DNA from: Balneolia bacterium | Lineage (GTDB): Bacteria > Bacteroidota > Rhodothermia > Balneolales > Cyclonatronaceae | DNA: 7,307 nucleotides | Assembly (NCBI GenBank): GCA_003567135.1 | Contig: PXAI01000132.1 | Coordinates: forward strand, 1-7,307 | Direction: 5' to 3' | Notes under the pieces: generated by a model | The model's input: the letters and a program-made list of their open reading frames with translations, nothing else | Database searches by the model: none | Told to the model about the DNA's origin: nothing | Shown here: positions 1 to 5,426 of the stretch, piece after piece | How positions within the stretch are numbered: the stretch's first letter is position 1 | Layout of the letters: the number at the start of each line of letters is the position of its first letter | Program-made: the position numbers and the translations under genes

Positions 1-28
1 GTTCATGAAATTGTGCAATCTTCTTCAT
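1..28 (-). CDS. Start of a leftward gene, truncated by the window edge
   Basis: Only the first nine codons are present (M-K-K-I-A-Q-F-H-E), so no function can be given. The start at 28 is chosen because a purine-rich ribosome binding site (AAAGAGG on the minus strand, 35-41) lies six bases upstream. An in-frame ATG at 34 sits directly against that site and is less likely. The gene would be transcribed away from the J-domain gene at 211. Its start codon and part of its ribosome binding site fall inside one arm of the inverted repeat at 28-109. That this is a real gene is an inference from the start signals. Confidence 0.4.
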
Positions 29-109
29 AGGCATCCTCTTTGTTTAAATTGGCGTTTGAACAAACAAGGTGATGTTCTTTTATGAAGACATCAACCTTGG
101 GGATGCCTA
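28..109. repeat. Compact three-way-junction inverted repeat (possible structured RNA or operator)
   Basis: Three nested perfect or near-perfect inverted repeats tile this stretch almost without gaps. The outer stem pairs TAGGCATCC (28-36) with GGATGCCTA (101-109), 9 bp. A second stem pairs TTTGTTTAAA (39-48) with TTTGAACAAA (55-64), 10 bp with one G-T pair and a 6-base loop. A third pairs 65-79 with 85-99, 14 bp with single bulges at 75 and 93 and a 5-base loop. Only bases 37, 38 and 100 are unpaired at the junction. The T45-G58 pair is a wobble only in plus-strand RNA, a weak hint that plus is the transcribed sense. I do not recognise an Rfam-type class. It could be RNA, a repressor site or a mobile-element end. 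Confidence 0.6.
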
Positions 110-210
110 ATAGTATGATTCCTGCGGGCGAGTTAGATGCTCGGGGCATATGGAAAGTTGTTCGCCTCGCCTCATAACCGCCAAACATTAGATATATTTA
201 CTGAATTGGT

Positions 211-795
211 ATGATAAAAGATTATTACAATATTCTAGGAATAGAAAAAAATGCTGAAAGAAAAGAGATAATTTCTGCATTTCGTTTTTTAGCGAAAAAA
301 TATCATCCTGATAAAAACGACCCCCCCCAAGCCACAGATAAGTTTAAGGAGATATATGAAGCTTACGAAATCCTCAAGGACCCTCTAAAAAGAAAAGAAT
401 ATGATCTCTTATACGAGGAAAAATTCAAAGAGGCAGAAACTCATCACAATTATCACAATGAAAGTGTAAATAGTTGGGTTAACTCAGCACACATAAATTT
501 TGACGTGTATATAAATCTAAATTTAAAGAACTTTCTTAAAGTAACATTAGATAAAGTAACTTATCAAAGCTTAAAGACTATACGGATTGGAATAATTGCA
601 ATTTTATTTACAGCCACTCTAATTTTTGCTTTTCTTAGCTTCTTAGCTGTTTTAGGTTTTGGGGGACATTTAATTTATATGTCAATAACTCCTCAAGTAT
701 TTATCAATTTTGTCCTAATTATTTCGATTGAGGTTGGTTTGATTTTATACACTAGAAAACTTCTTTTTAGTTACAAAAAACAATACAACATATAG
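211..795 (+). CDS. Membrane-anchored J-domain protein
   Basis: The protein has 194 residues. Residues 3-65 form a J domain (DnaJ-type Hsp40), opening with D-Y-Y-N-I-L-G-I and carrying the essential H32-P33-D34 loop and the K-x-F-K-E-I-Y-E-A-Y-E-I-L-K-D helix-III pattern. J domains stimulate the ATPase of a DnaK-family Hsp70. There is no G/F region, zinc-finger region or DnaJ C-terminal substrate domain. A charged linker (about 66-122) leads to two hydrophobic segments (about 126-148 and 163-180) and a lysine-rich tail. The J domain would therefore face the cytoplasm and recruit Hsp70 to the membrane; this is inferred from topology. No good Shine-Dalgarno precedes the ATG. Base composition is very AT-rich compared with genes to the right. 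Codons 37-40 contain a run of eight C (321-328), out of character for this gene and able to frameshift it. The stop TAG is one base from the ATG at 797, so the two frames are probably coupled. Confidence 0.85.
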   Translation: MIKDYYNILGIEKNAERKEIISAFRFLAKKYHPDKNDPPQATDKFKEIYEAYEILKDPLKRKEYDLLYEEKFKEAETHHNYHNESVNSWVNSAHINFDVYINLNLKNFLKVTLDKVTYQSLKTIRIGIIAILFTATLIFAFLSFLAVLGFGGHLIYMSITPQVFINFVLIISIEVGLILYTRKLLFSYKKQYNI

Positions 796-796
796 T

Positions 797-1111
797 ATGG
801 ATCATTACTTATTTTCATTATCTGCAATATTAGTTTTATCATTTACATCGTATTTTGGTTGAAAAATGATATCAACCCCATTTCCTATTGAATCAAAGAT
901 ACTTGCTTGTATTACCGGTGCAGTTTTTTTATTCATTTCCTTATTTATAATAAGTATTTACTCTGGAATACCTACTTTAGCATTGCTATTCGAAAAAAGC
1001 TTAAGACTAGTAATAATTCTTGTCCCCATAGGTGGATATTCTGGTTTCTTAAGCAATTTTAGGAAAGATGAACCTGTTATCAAATCATCAAGTGTAGAGA
1101 AAGATATCTAA
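797..1111 (+). pseudogene. Small membrane protein frame split by an in-frame TGA
   Basis: An ATG one base after the J-domain gene's stop opens a frame of 21 hydrophobic residues (MDHYLFSLSAILVLSFTSYFG). It ends at TGA (860-862), and the same frame continues through AAA into the ATG at 866. If the TGA were TGG (Trp), the product would be one 104-residue protein with about three membrane segments. A Trp-Lys at the end of a membrane helix would be natural there. Three readings fit: a gene broken by a nonsense mutation, a 21-residue leader peptide with reinitiation three bases later, or a sequencing error. I favour one original gene because its start is so tightly coupled to the upstream stop. 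Function unknown. Confidence 0.45.
866..1111 (+). CDS. Small hydrophobic membrane protein, function unknown
   Basis: The intact downstream part of the frame encodes 81 residues with two likely membrane segments (about 12-32 and 46-63). They are separated by a short S-G-I-P turn and followed by a charged, probably cytoplasmic tail (F-R-K-D-E-P-V onward). I do not recognise a family. It shares the strand and the AT-rich composition of the J-domain gene and lies 70 bases after it, so they likely form one operon. A role as partner of the membrane J-protein is only a guess from position. No clear ribosome binding site precedes this ATG, so translation may depend on reinitiation after the 797-862 frame. 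Confidence 0.55.
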   Translation: MISTPFPIESKILACITGAVFLFISLFIISIYSGIPTLALLFEKSLRLVIILVPIGGYSGFLSNFRKDEPVIKSSSVEKDI

Positions 1112-1462
1112 TGATTTAAATACGTAGCTATTAAGAGTTAAATTTTGTTATTTCAAGTACTAAATTCTTCTTTTTGACTGGTAAATCTCTAATCAAATTG
1201 ATAAAACAGTTTTATAAGAATACCAGCTTGTTATTACATAAATTTCTTATAAATAAATCGAACCGGCATAACAATGATAAATTAACAGAAACGCAAGCGT
1301 TTAGTTGTATACAATCTATGACTTGACCGTAAAAAAACCCCATCCACATCCCCGTTTGCGCAATAATCTACAGACCTTTACCTTGCAATAAGCAACAGCC
1401 TGACAACATAACCGCTGGGGCTTTACATACAAATTCATCCACATGAAACACAGGAGTCGATT
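1112..1462. other. Intergenic stretch: AT-rich palindromes, then leader of the dioxygenase gene
   Basis: No gene seen. 1112 to about 1320 is AT-rich like the J-domain block. It holds overlapping inverted repeats: CTGGTA/TACCAG at 1178-1183 and 1221-1226, ATAAAAC/GTTTTAT at 1201-1215, and the 10-bp arms TTTATAAGAA/TTCTTATAAA at 1211-1220 and 1244-1253. AAACGC/GCGTTT follows at 1289-1302. Around 1320 composition shifts to that of the right-hand genes. CATCCACAT occurs twice (1341-1349, 1436-1444). A weak promoter for the next gene could be TTGCAA (1383-1388) with CATAAC (1407-1412). No stem followed by a T-run was found. Confidence 0.5.
1452..1456 (+). promoter_or_regulatory. Ribosome binding site of the dioxygenase gene
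   Basis: AGGAG lies six bases before the ATG at 1463. It is one of the clearest Shine-Dalgarno sequences in the window and fixes this start. Confidence 0.75.
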
Positions 1463-2467
1463 ATGTCACTCATCCCAAATATCAATCCCAAAAACGCTGA
1501 GATTATAGAGCAATTTGGTGCCGAAATTACCGCGCTTTCTCCGCTGGGTGTAAGCGTGGAGGGCGTGGATCTATCCGCCCAGGACTCCCCTCCTGATTCC
1601 GTGCTTCGGGCGCTGGAAATGGAGATGGCACAGCGCGGATTTCTGGTGTTTAAAAACAGGGAGCAGATCAGTGAGGATGATTTCCTGCGGGCCAGCTGCT
1701 GGTTCGGTGGCCGGGAACTGAACAGCACCCACGGCGTGCATCCCGCGACGCCCGGCGGAAACCGGCACATCTTCCGTTTATCCAACGATCCCACACACGG
1801 CATTCCGGGCGTGGGTCCGCAGTGGCACAACGACGGGAGTTTTCTGCCCGATACCTTTTCGCACTCCGGCTATCACATCATACGTCCGGCCGAGCACGGC
1901 GGCGGCACAGAATTTGCGCATCAGGGAGCGGCGTTTGATGCCCTGCCTGAAGAACTGCAATCCTACTGGAGCAGGCTCTCCTCTGTAAATTCCAATTCGG
2001 GAGTCGTGCATCCGCTGGTGCACGAGCATCCCATATCCGGACGCAAATCCATCTGGCTGCACCTGGGCATGACCGGAGCGGTTATCGAAAAACTGCCGGA
2101 CGAAGAAGGCTTCCGCCTCCTGGATGCGGATGAACTAAAAGAGCTGTGCCATACATACAACGACATCCTGAATGACGGCTTTGATAAAGGCTACGCCATC
2201 TCGTTTGAGTATCAGGAGTTCGATTGTGTGTTTATCGACAATCTGGCGGTGGCGCACCGCGCGGCCGCAACGGCTCACATGCCGCCGGAAAAACAGGGCC
2301 TGCGCATTATGCACCGAAGCACCGTAAAAGGCATGCAAAACTTAGCACCCGGCTTCGGCCTGCCGCAACATGCCAGCATCATCGGCCCCAGCCCCTACGG
2401 AGACGGCGTATGGGAAGGTGGCGGCGTTGGCTTCCGCTGGGATGACGGTATTGCTATGCGGAACTGA
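1463..2467 (+). CDS. TauD/TfdA-family Fe(II)/2-oxoglutarate-dependent dioxygenase
   Basis: The protein has 334 residues, somewhat longer than E. coli TauD. The iron-binding triad is visible: H122 and D124 in Q-W-H-N-D-G-S-F, and H265 in D-N-L-A-V-A-H-R. The 2-oxoglutarate-binding arginine region follows as L-R-I-M-H-R-S-T-V-K-G (R281, R285), matching the R-I-M-H-R-A-T-I-L-G stretch of TauD. The N-terminal part (about 13-64) carries the usual G-x-x-V-x-G-V-D-L and G-F-L-V-F-K elements. Members hydroxylate or cleave small substrates such as taurine, 2,4-D, sulfate esters or carnitine precursors, consuming O2 and 2-oxoglutarate in the cytoplasm. The substrate here cannot be read from sequence. 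No sulfonate transporter or regulator lies nearby, so it stands alone. A glycine-rich C-terminal tail (about 291-327) extends past the core fold. Composition is GC-richer than the block to the left. Confidence 0.88.
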   Translation: MSLIPNINPKNAEIIEQFGAEITALSPLGVSVEGVDLSAQDSPPDSVLRALEMEMAQRGFLVFKNREQISEDDFLRASCWFGGRELNSTHGVHPATPGGNRHIFRLSNDPTHGIPGVGPQWHNDGSFLPDTFSHSGYHIIRPAEHGGGTEFAHQGAAFDALPEELQSYWSRLSSVNSNSGVVHPLVHEHPISGRKSIWLHLGMTGAVIEKLPDEEGFRLLDADELKELCHTYNDILNDGFDKGYAISFEYQEFDCVFIDNLAVAHRAAATAHMPPEKQGLRIMHRSTVKGMQNLAPGFGLPQHASIIGPSPYGDGVWEGGGVGFRWDDGIAMRN

Positions 2468-2476
2468 GGATTGTGA

Positions 2477-2584
2477 AGCGGACATCAATTCGGATTTAAG
2501 GCTGAAGTAAATCCGGGCTTGAAGAAATGGTTTGAGATTACCTTAAACATACTGATTGTCTTTACGCTGTTCCTGTATTCATGA
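2477..2584 (+). pseudogene. Possible remnant: C-terminal end of a membrane protein
   Basis: An open frame starting ten bases after the dioxygenase gene reads convincingly as protein near its end. A charged stretch (K-A-E-V-N-P-G-L-K-K-W-F-E) is followed by a membrane helix (I-T-L-N-I-L-I-V-F-T-L-F-L) and closes Y-S-stop at 2582-2584. It has no ATG and no ribosome binding site. It looks like the 3' end of a gene whose front was lost, perhaps when the dioxygenase gene arrived or by deletion. Chance is possible at 35 codons. Family not recognised. Confidence 0.3.
2491..2515 (+). other. Inverted repeat just after the dioxygenase gene
   Basis: CGGATTTA (2491-2498) pairs perfectly with TAAATCCG (2508-2515) around a 9-base loop, 23 bases past the stop. 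There is no T-run after it, so a classical intrinsic terminator is not supported. It may still protect or end the mRNA. It overlaps the membrane-protein remnant. Confidence 0.4.
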
Positions 2585-2666
2585 CCAAAACAACCCGGTT
2601 TTTAGCTTGATTATCCCAAAAGAGATGGCATGCGGCATTGCAGTTCAGATTGCTTTTATGTATCAC

Positions 2667-2690
2667 TTTACGTATCGTAAATGGTACAAT
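2667..2690 (+). promoter_or_regulatory. Candidate operator and -10 box of the toxin-antitoxin operon
   Basis: TTTACG (2667-2672) and CGTAAA (2676-2681) form a perfect inverted repeat with a 3-base spacer. A good -10 hexamer, TACAAT, follows at 2685-2690; no convincing -35 is visible. Phd/YefM antitoxins are known to repress their own promoters by binding short palindromes, so this placement 27 bases before the antitoxin start fits autoregulation. The assignment is inference. Confidence 0.5.
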
Positions 2691-2716
2691 AAAACCGTCT
2701 ACTCATTCTCTTTTTT

Positions 2717-3004
2717 ATGAAACGCATACACCTTGATAAAGACATCCAACCCCTTTCGGCTTTTCGCGCCAATGCGGCCTCTATCATTAAAAAAGTCAAA
2801 AAGGATCGCAGGCCGGTAGTCATTACCCAACACGGTAAAGGATCTGCAGTCCTGCTCGACGTCTCCGACTATGAAGAAATGGTAGACACCATCGAGATGC
2901 TAAAGGAAATCAGCCAGGCCCGGAGAGAACTGGATCAGGGAAAAGGAATCCCACACGAAGAAGCTATGAAATCTGTAAGGGAACGTTTAAGTCAGCTTAA
3001 ATGA
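2717..3004 (+). CDS. Phd/YefM-family antitoxin
   Basis: The protein has 95 residues. The N-terminal part shows the Phd/YefM DNA-binding fold signature: P-L-S-A-F-R-A-N-A-A-S-I-I-K-K-V (12-27), R-R-P-V-V-I-T-Q-H-G-K-G-S-A-V-L-L-D-V (31-49) and the closing D-Y-E-E-M (51-55). The charged C-terminal part (about 56-95) would wrap and neutralise the toxin. Its stop overlaps the toxin's start in an ATGA of four bases, the usual arrangement for coupled type II toxin-antitoxin pairs. The family represses its own operon. The start is the ATG after a T-run with no Shine-Dalgarno, so translation may be modest or from a short leader. Such pairs stabilise the DNA that carries them or respond to stress; the role here is not visible. 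Confidence 0.88.
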   Translation: MKRIHLDKDIQPLSAFRANAASIIKKVKKDRRPVVITQHGKGSAVLLDVSDYEEMVDTIEMLKEISQARRELDQGKGIPHEEAMKSVRERLSQLK

Positions 3005-3291
3005 AAATTATTTGGTCTCCTCTTTCTCTTCAAAAACTTAACTATTACGCTGATTACATCGCCCGGGATAATACCGATGCGGCTATGGCTTTTATCGATG
3101 AAATTGAAAACAAAGCTGAAAGCCTTAAAGCGTATCCTCATAAAGGACGCATGATACCGGCTTTAAACGATGAAATGAAGCGGGAGCTGGTGATCAAAAG
3201 CAACTATTTGCTTCTCTATGAAATACATGGCGACATCATTGAGATATTGACGATTCGCCATGTAAAGCAGAAACCAAAGAAACCCGAATAA
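3001..3291 (+). CDS. RelE/ParE-superfamily toxin
   Basis: The protein has 96 residues, the normal length. It shows the superfamily pattern: an N-terminal strand W-S-P-L-S-L-Q-K-L (5-13), an amphipathic helix pair with A-M-A-F-I-D-E-I (28-35) and Y-P-H-K-G-R-M-I-P (45-53), the R-E-L-V-I-K-S-N-Y-L-L-L-Y-E-I strands (61-75), and the terminal I-R-H-V-K-Q (85-90). The G-R-x-I-P and N-Y-L-L-L-Y-E-I stretches resemble ParE-type toxins (gyrase inhibitors) more than RelE ribonucleases. Sequence alone does not settle the target. It is read from the same mRNA as the antitoxin. A lysine- and proline-rich tail ends the protein. Confidence 0.87.
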   Translation: MKIIWSPLSLQKLNYYADYIARDNTDAAMAFIDEIENKAESLKAYPHKGRMIPALNDEMKRELVIKSNYLLLYEIHGDIIEILTIRHVKQKPKKPE

Positions 3292-3315
3292 AAACTCCCT
3301 GCCCGAGGTGATTTT

Positions 3316-3408
3316 TCACGCTTCGGCAACCGGGGCTTCAGCAGCGGGTGCTTTTGTTAAAAACAGGGTCAAGCCGCCGAGAACGATCAGGAAGTGGTAC
3401 CCACGCTT
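3316..3408 (-). pseudogene. Possible remnant: C-terminal end of a membrane protein
   Basis: The minus strand is open for 30 codons after a TGA. It encodes K-R-G-Y-H followed by a membrane helix (F-L-I-V-L-G-G-L-T-L-F-L-T-K) and an alanine/proline/glutamate-rich tail (A-P-A-A-E-A-P-V-A-E-A) ending in a stop. That is the typical look of a membrane-protein C-terminus, but there is no start or ribosome binding site. It lies on the arsA strand, about 200 bases downstream. It could be what remains of an efflux or permease gene, though nothing identifies it as an arsenite pump. Chance cannot be excluded. Confidence 0.3.
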
Positions 3409-3464
3409 TCAGTGTTGCCATCTATAAGCTATCAACGATCGAAACTGTGCTACGTTGGAAGATC

Positions 3465-3538
3465 TCCCGAGGGGTCAGGACGAACTACTCGCCGGCATAA
3501 CATCCGGCTCCGCCGCGGATGTTTGCGGGATGACATCC
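3465..3538. repeat. Palindromic intergenic repeat
   Basis: AACATCCG (3499-3506) and CGGATGTT (3516-3523) form a perfect 8-bp stem with a 9-base loop. Outer TCCCG (3465-3469) can pair with CGGGA (3526-3530). The sequence TGTCATCCCGCAA, read on the minus strand at 3523-3535, recurs exactly on the plus strand at 7279-7291 near the other end of the ars locus. This suggests a dispersed REP-like or MITE-like family. Confidence 0.45.
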
Positions 3539-3614
3539 TTGGGGCGCCCGTAATTTTATTCCAACCCGGTAATCCAAATCCCCAATAATCAACCGCCAAT
3601 AATCCATAATCAAT

Positions 3615-5393
3615 TCAAAAGCCCGAAACAACCTCCTCGCTATCAACCAGCCCGGGGAACCGGCTTTCCACGATAAAAGGGATACTGTAGAGTCTGCTTG
3701 CTTCCTTTTTTTGAATGCGTTTAAGCAAAGGCTTCTCAGCTGCAGCTCTGAGTTTCAGAATGGGGTCTGTTATTTCCGTTGCCGTCATGCTTTGATTCGC
3801 TATCCAGGCGAACGGCTCAATTCCTGATCGCCTGAGATCTTCCTGCAGTTTGGATGCTTCCGAAACCGGCGTAGTTTCAGGCAGGGTAACCAGCAGCAAT
3901 TTAGTAAACTCCGGATCCTGCAAATATAAAAGCGGGGTTTTCATCTTACCGGCATCCACACTGCTGTTTCTCATCACTTCACGATGATAACTTCCGGTAC
4001 TGTCCAGCAACAACAGGGTGTGTCCGGTTGGTGCAGTATCTATAACCACAAATTTGCGGCGTGCCTGATGTATCGCTTTTGAAAATGCGTGAAATACGGC
4101 TACCTCTTCGGTACAGGGCGATTCAAGATCTTCTCTCAAGAGCCTGAGCTCTTCTTCGGTTTTACCGTCTCCTTTTTGATGCAGCACTTTTTCAATATAG
4201 GACTGCTTTTCGGCTTGGGGATCAATCCGGTTCAGCTCCAGGTTTTCGGGCAGCGATACGTCTTCCAGATAATCAGAAAGATGCGCCGCAGGATCTGTTG
4301 TGGTTAAATGAACCGGGAATCCTTTTTCGGCCAGCTTCATCGCTATTGACGCAGCTATGACCGTTTTGCCAACGCCGCCTTTACCCATTGTCATGATGAG
4401 CCCGTTTCCGTTGACCTCCGTAAGATCATCAACAAGCTGATCTATGTCCGGCAGCTCCATAACCGTATCGTCCCGGGAAATCCCTTTGCTTTCCCGCTCT
4501 GCCTCTGATCCATCCAGCGGTTCGAATACGTTTCTGAGTTTTTCTATACCCAGTAAATTCCACGGACGGAGCGGAAACGTGTGTTGTTTCAATTCTTTCA
4601 ATCGCGCAGGCATCTCTTTTAACGTATCCTGCATCCGGGCTGATAATTTATTCGCAAACGGATCTGTTTCATCAACTGGTTCAAATACTCCGTTAATAAG
4701 CAGTTCCTGATTGGCCAGACCCATTTTCATCAATTCTTTACCGGATCGGTCGGCTTCGCGCAATGCCGTTTTTTCCGGACGGGTTACAAGATAAATGGTA
4801 GTCGTGTTTGCATCTTTAAGGCGATCCACCACTTTCTGATACCGCTGCTGATTAGTCTTAAGCGCGGATGACGGCCCCAGACATGAGGCTCCGTCAGGAT
4901 TTTCTTCAATAAAATCACTCCAGGCTGCCGGAAGCTCCAGCAGGCGAAGCGTATGTCCGGTTGGCGCCGTATCAAAGATGATTATATCATATGGAGTTTG
5001 CCCGCCATCCCCTGCAATGTATCGGGCGAATTCATCAAATGCGGCAATTTCTGTGGTGCACGCGCCGGAGAGTTCTTCCCGCATGCGCTCCAGATCCCGC
5101 TGCGGCAAAATATCTTCCAGCGGCGAAATGGCGCGCTGCCGGTACGCTTCTGCAGATTTTTCCGGATCGATATTCACCGCATGGAGTCTATCAACTCCGC
5201 TTACGGGCGTTACTTTTTCGGTGATTTCAGTTTCGAGTACGTCCTTTAAATTCGAGGCGGGATCGGTGCAAATTAGCAATACGGATTTCCCGCTGTCGGC
5301 CAGCCTGATGGCAGTGGCGCTTGCCAGCGAGGTTTTACCAACTCCGCCTTTTCCGGTAAAAAATATAAATGGAGTTGCGTCTGAGATGTTCAT
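3615..5393 (-). CDS. arsA: Arsenical pump-driving ATPase ArsA (arsenite/antimonite-stimulated)
   Basis: The protein has 592 residues and the two-half architecture of classical ArsA. Each half has a deviant Walker A loop G-K-G-G-V-G-K-T (14-21 and 337-344), a T-D-P-A motif (43-46, 366-369), and the signature D-T-A-P-T-G-H-T (141-148 and 452-459) that links metal binding to ATP hydrolysis. The three cysteines that form the allosteric As(III)/Sb(III) site in E. coli ArsA (C113, C172, C422) have counterparts at C112, C171 and C427, so metal activation should be intact. A linker of about 30 residues (about 300-330) joins the halves. ArsA is a peripheral membrane ATPase that powers ArsB or Acr3; neither is in this window. 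It follows arsD by 33 bases and is preceded by AAGGA (minus strand, about 5398-5402), which supports the ATG at 5393. It shares the arsD promoter. Confidence 0.95.
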   Translation of the reverse strand: MNISDATPFIFFTGKGGVGKTSLASATAIRLADSGKSVLLICTDPASNLKDVLETEITEKVTPVSGVDRLHAVNIDPEKSAEAYRQRAISPLEDILPQRDLERMREELSGACTTEIAAFDEFARYIAGDGGQTPYDIIIFDTAPTGHTLRLLELPAAWSDFIEENPDGASCLGPSSALKTNQQRYQKVVDRLKDANTTTIYLVTRPEKTALREADRSGKELMKMGLANQELLINGVFEPVDETDPFANKLSARMQDTLKEMPARLKELKQHTFPLRPWNLLGIEKLRNVFEPLDGSEAERESKGISRDDTVMELPDIDQLVDDLTEVNGNGLIMTMGKGGVGKTVIAASIAMKLAEKGFPVHLTTTDPAAHLSDYLEDVSLPENLELNRIDPQAEKQSYIEKVLHQKGDGKTEEELRLLREDLESPCTEEVAVFHAFSKAIHQARRKFVVIDTAPTGHTLLLLDSTGSYHREVMRNSSVDAGKMKTPLLYLQDPEFTKLLLVTLPETTPVSEASKLQEDLRRSGIEPFAWIANQSMTATEITDPILKLRAAAEKPLLKRIQKKEASRLYSIPFIVESRFPGLVDSEEVVSGF

Positions 5394-5426
5394 GATATCC
5401 TTATTTAAATCTATTCTTTAGAGCGA

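Larger units (their letters stand above)
3292..3614. other. Convergent intergenic region with palindromes and short direct repeats
   Basis: This lies between the rightward toxin gene and the leftward arsA. It holds a possible membrane-protein tail (3316-3408, minus), a hairpin-rich repeat (about 3465-3538), and near arsA the direct repeat CCAATAATC (3582-3590 and 3596-3604) followed by a further CATAATC. I see no intact gene and no stem plus T-run. The hairpins may nonetheless end transcription from both sides. Confidence 0.55.

Noticed and set aside
103..139. Possible integron attC site (GCCTAAT ... GTTAGATGC), with a similar ATCTAAT ... GTTAAAT at 1106-1143 after the small membrane gene
   Set aside because: The left boxes each miss the consensus C. 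The span of under 40 bases is shorter than known attC sites, and there are no inner pairing boxes. Two such matches in AT-rich DNA are plausible by chance.
3..188. 61-codon minus-strand open frame across the left intergenic region
   Set aside because: It overlaps the structured inverted repeat and runs in a different frame from the well-signalled start at 28. It has no ribosome binding site and no protein-like pattern.
860..862. TGA as a selenocysteine codon
   Set aside because: No SECIS-like hairpin is evident just downstream, and a small membrane helix is an unlikely place for selenocysteine. A Trp-to-stop change or reinitiation is simpler.
1178..1253. Palindromes as an intrinsic terminator for the J-domain operon
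   Set aside because: Stems are nearly all A-T and no GC-rich stem with a following T-run is present.
1341..1444. CATCCACAT repeated twice, close to DnaA boxes
   Set aside because: Differs from TTATCCACA, only two copies are present, and there are no dnaA/dnaN genes or AT-rich unwinding repeats, so a replication origin is not supported.
1435..1830. 131-codon minus-strand open frame opposite the dioxygenase gene
   Set aside because: Antisense shadow of a gene with full catalytic motifs and a strong ribosome binding site.
3394..3588. 64-codon plus-strand open frame
   Set aside because: Arg/Gly/Ser-rich translation of the hairpin repeat region, with no ribosome binding site and no family pattern.
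4978..5421. 147-codon plus-strand open frame opposite arsA
   Set aside because: Antisense shadow of the unmistakable ArsA coding sequence, with Ser-rich low-information translation.
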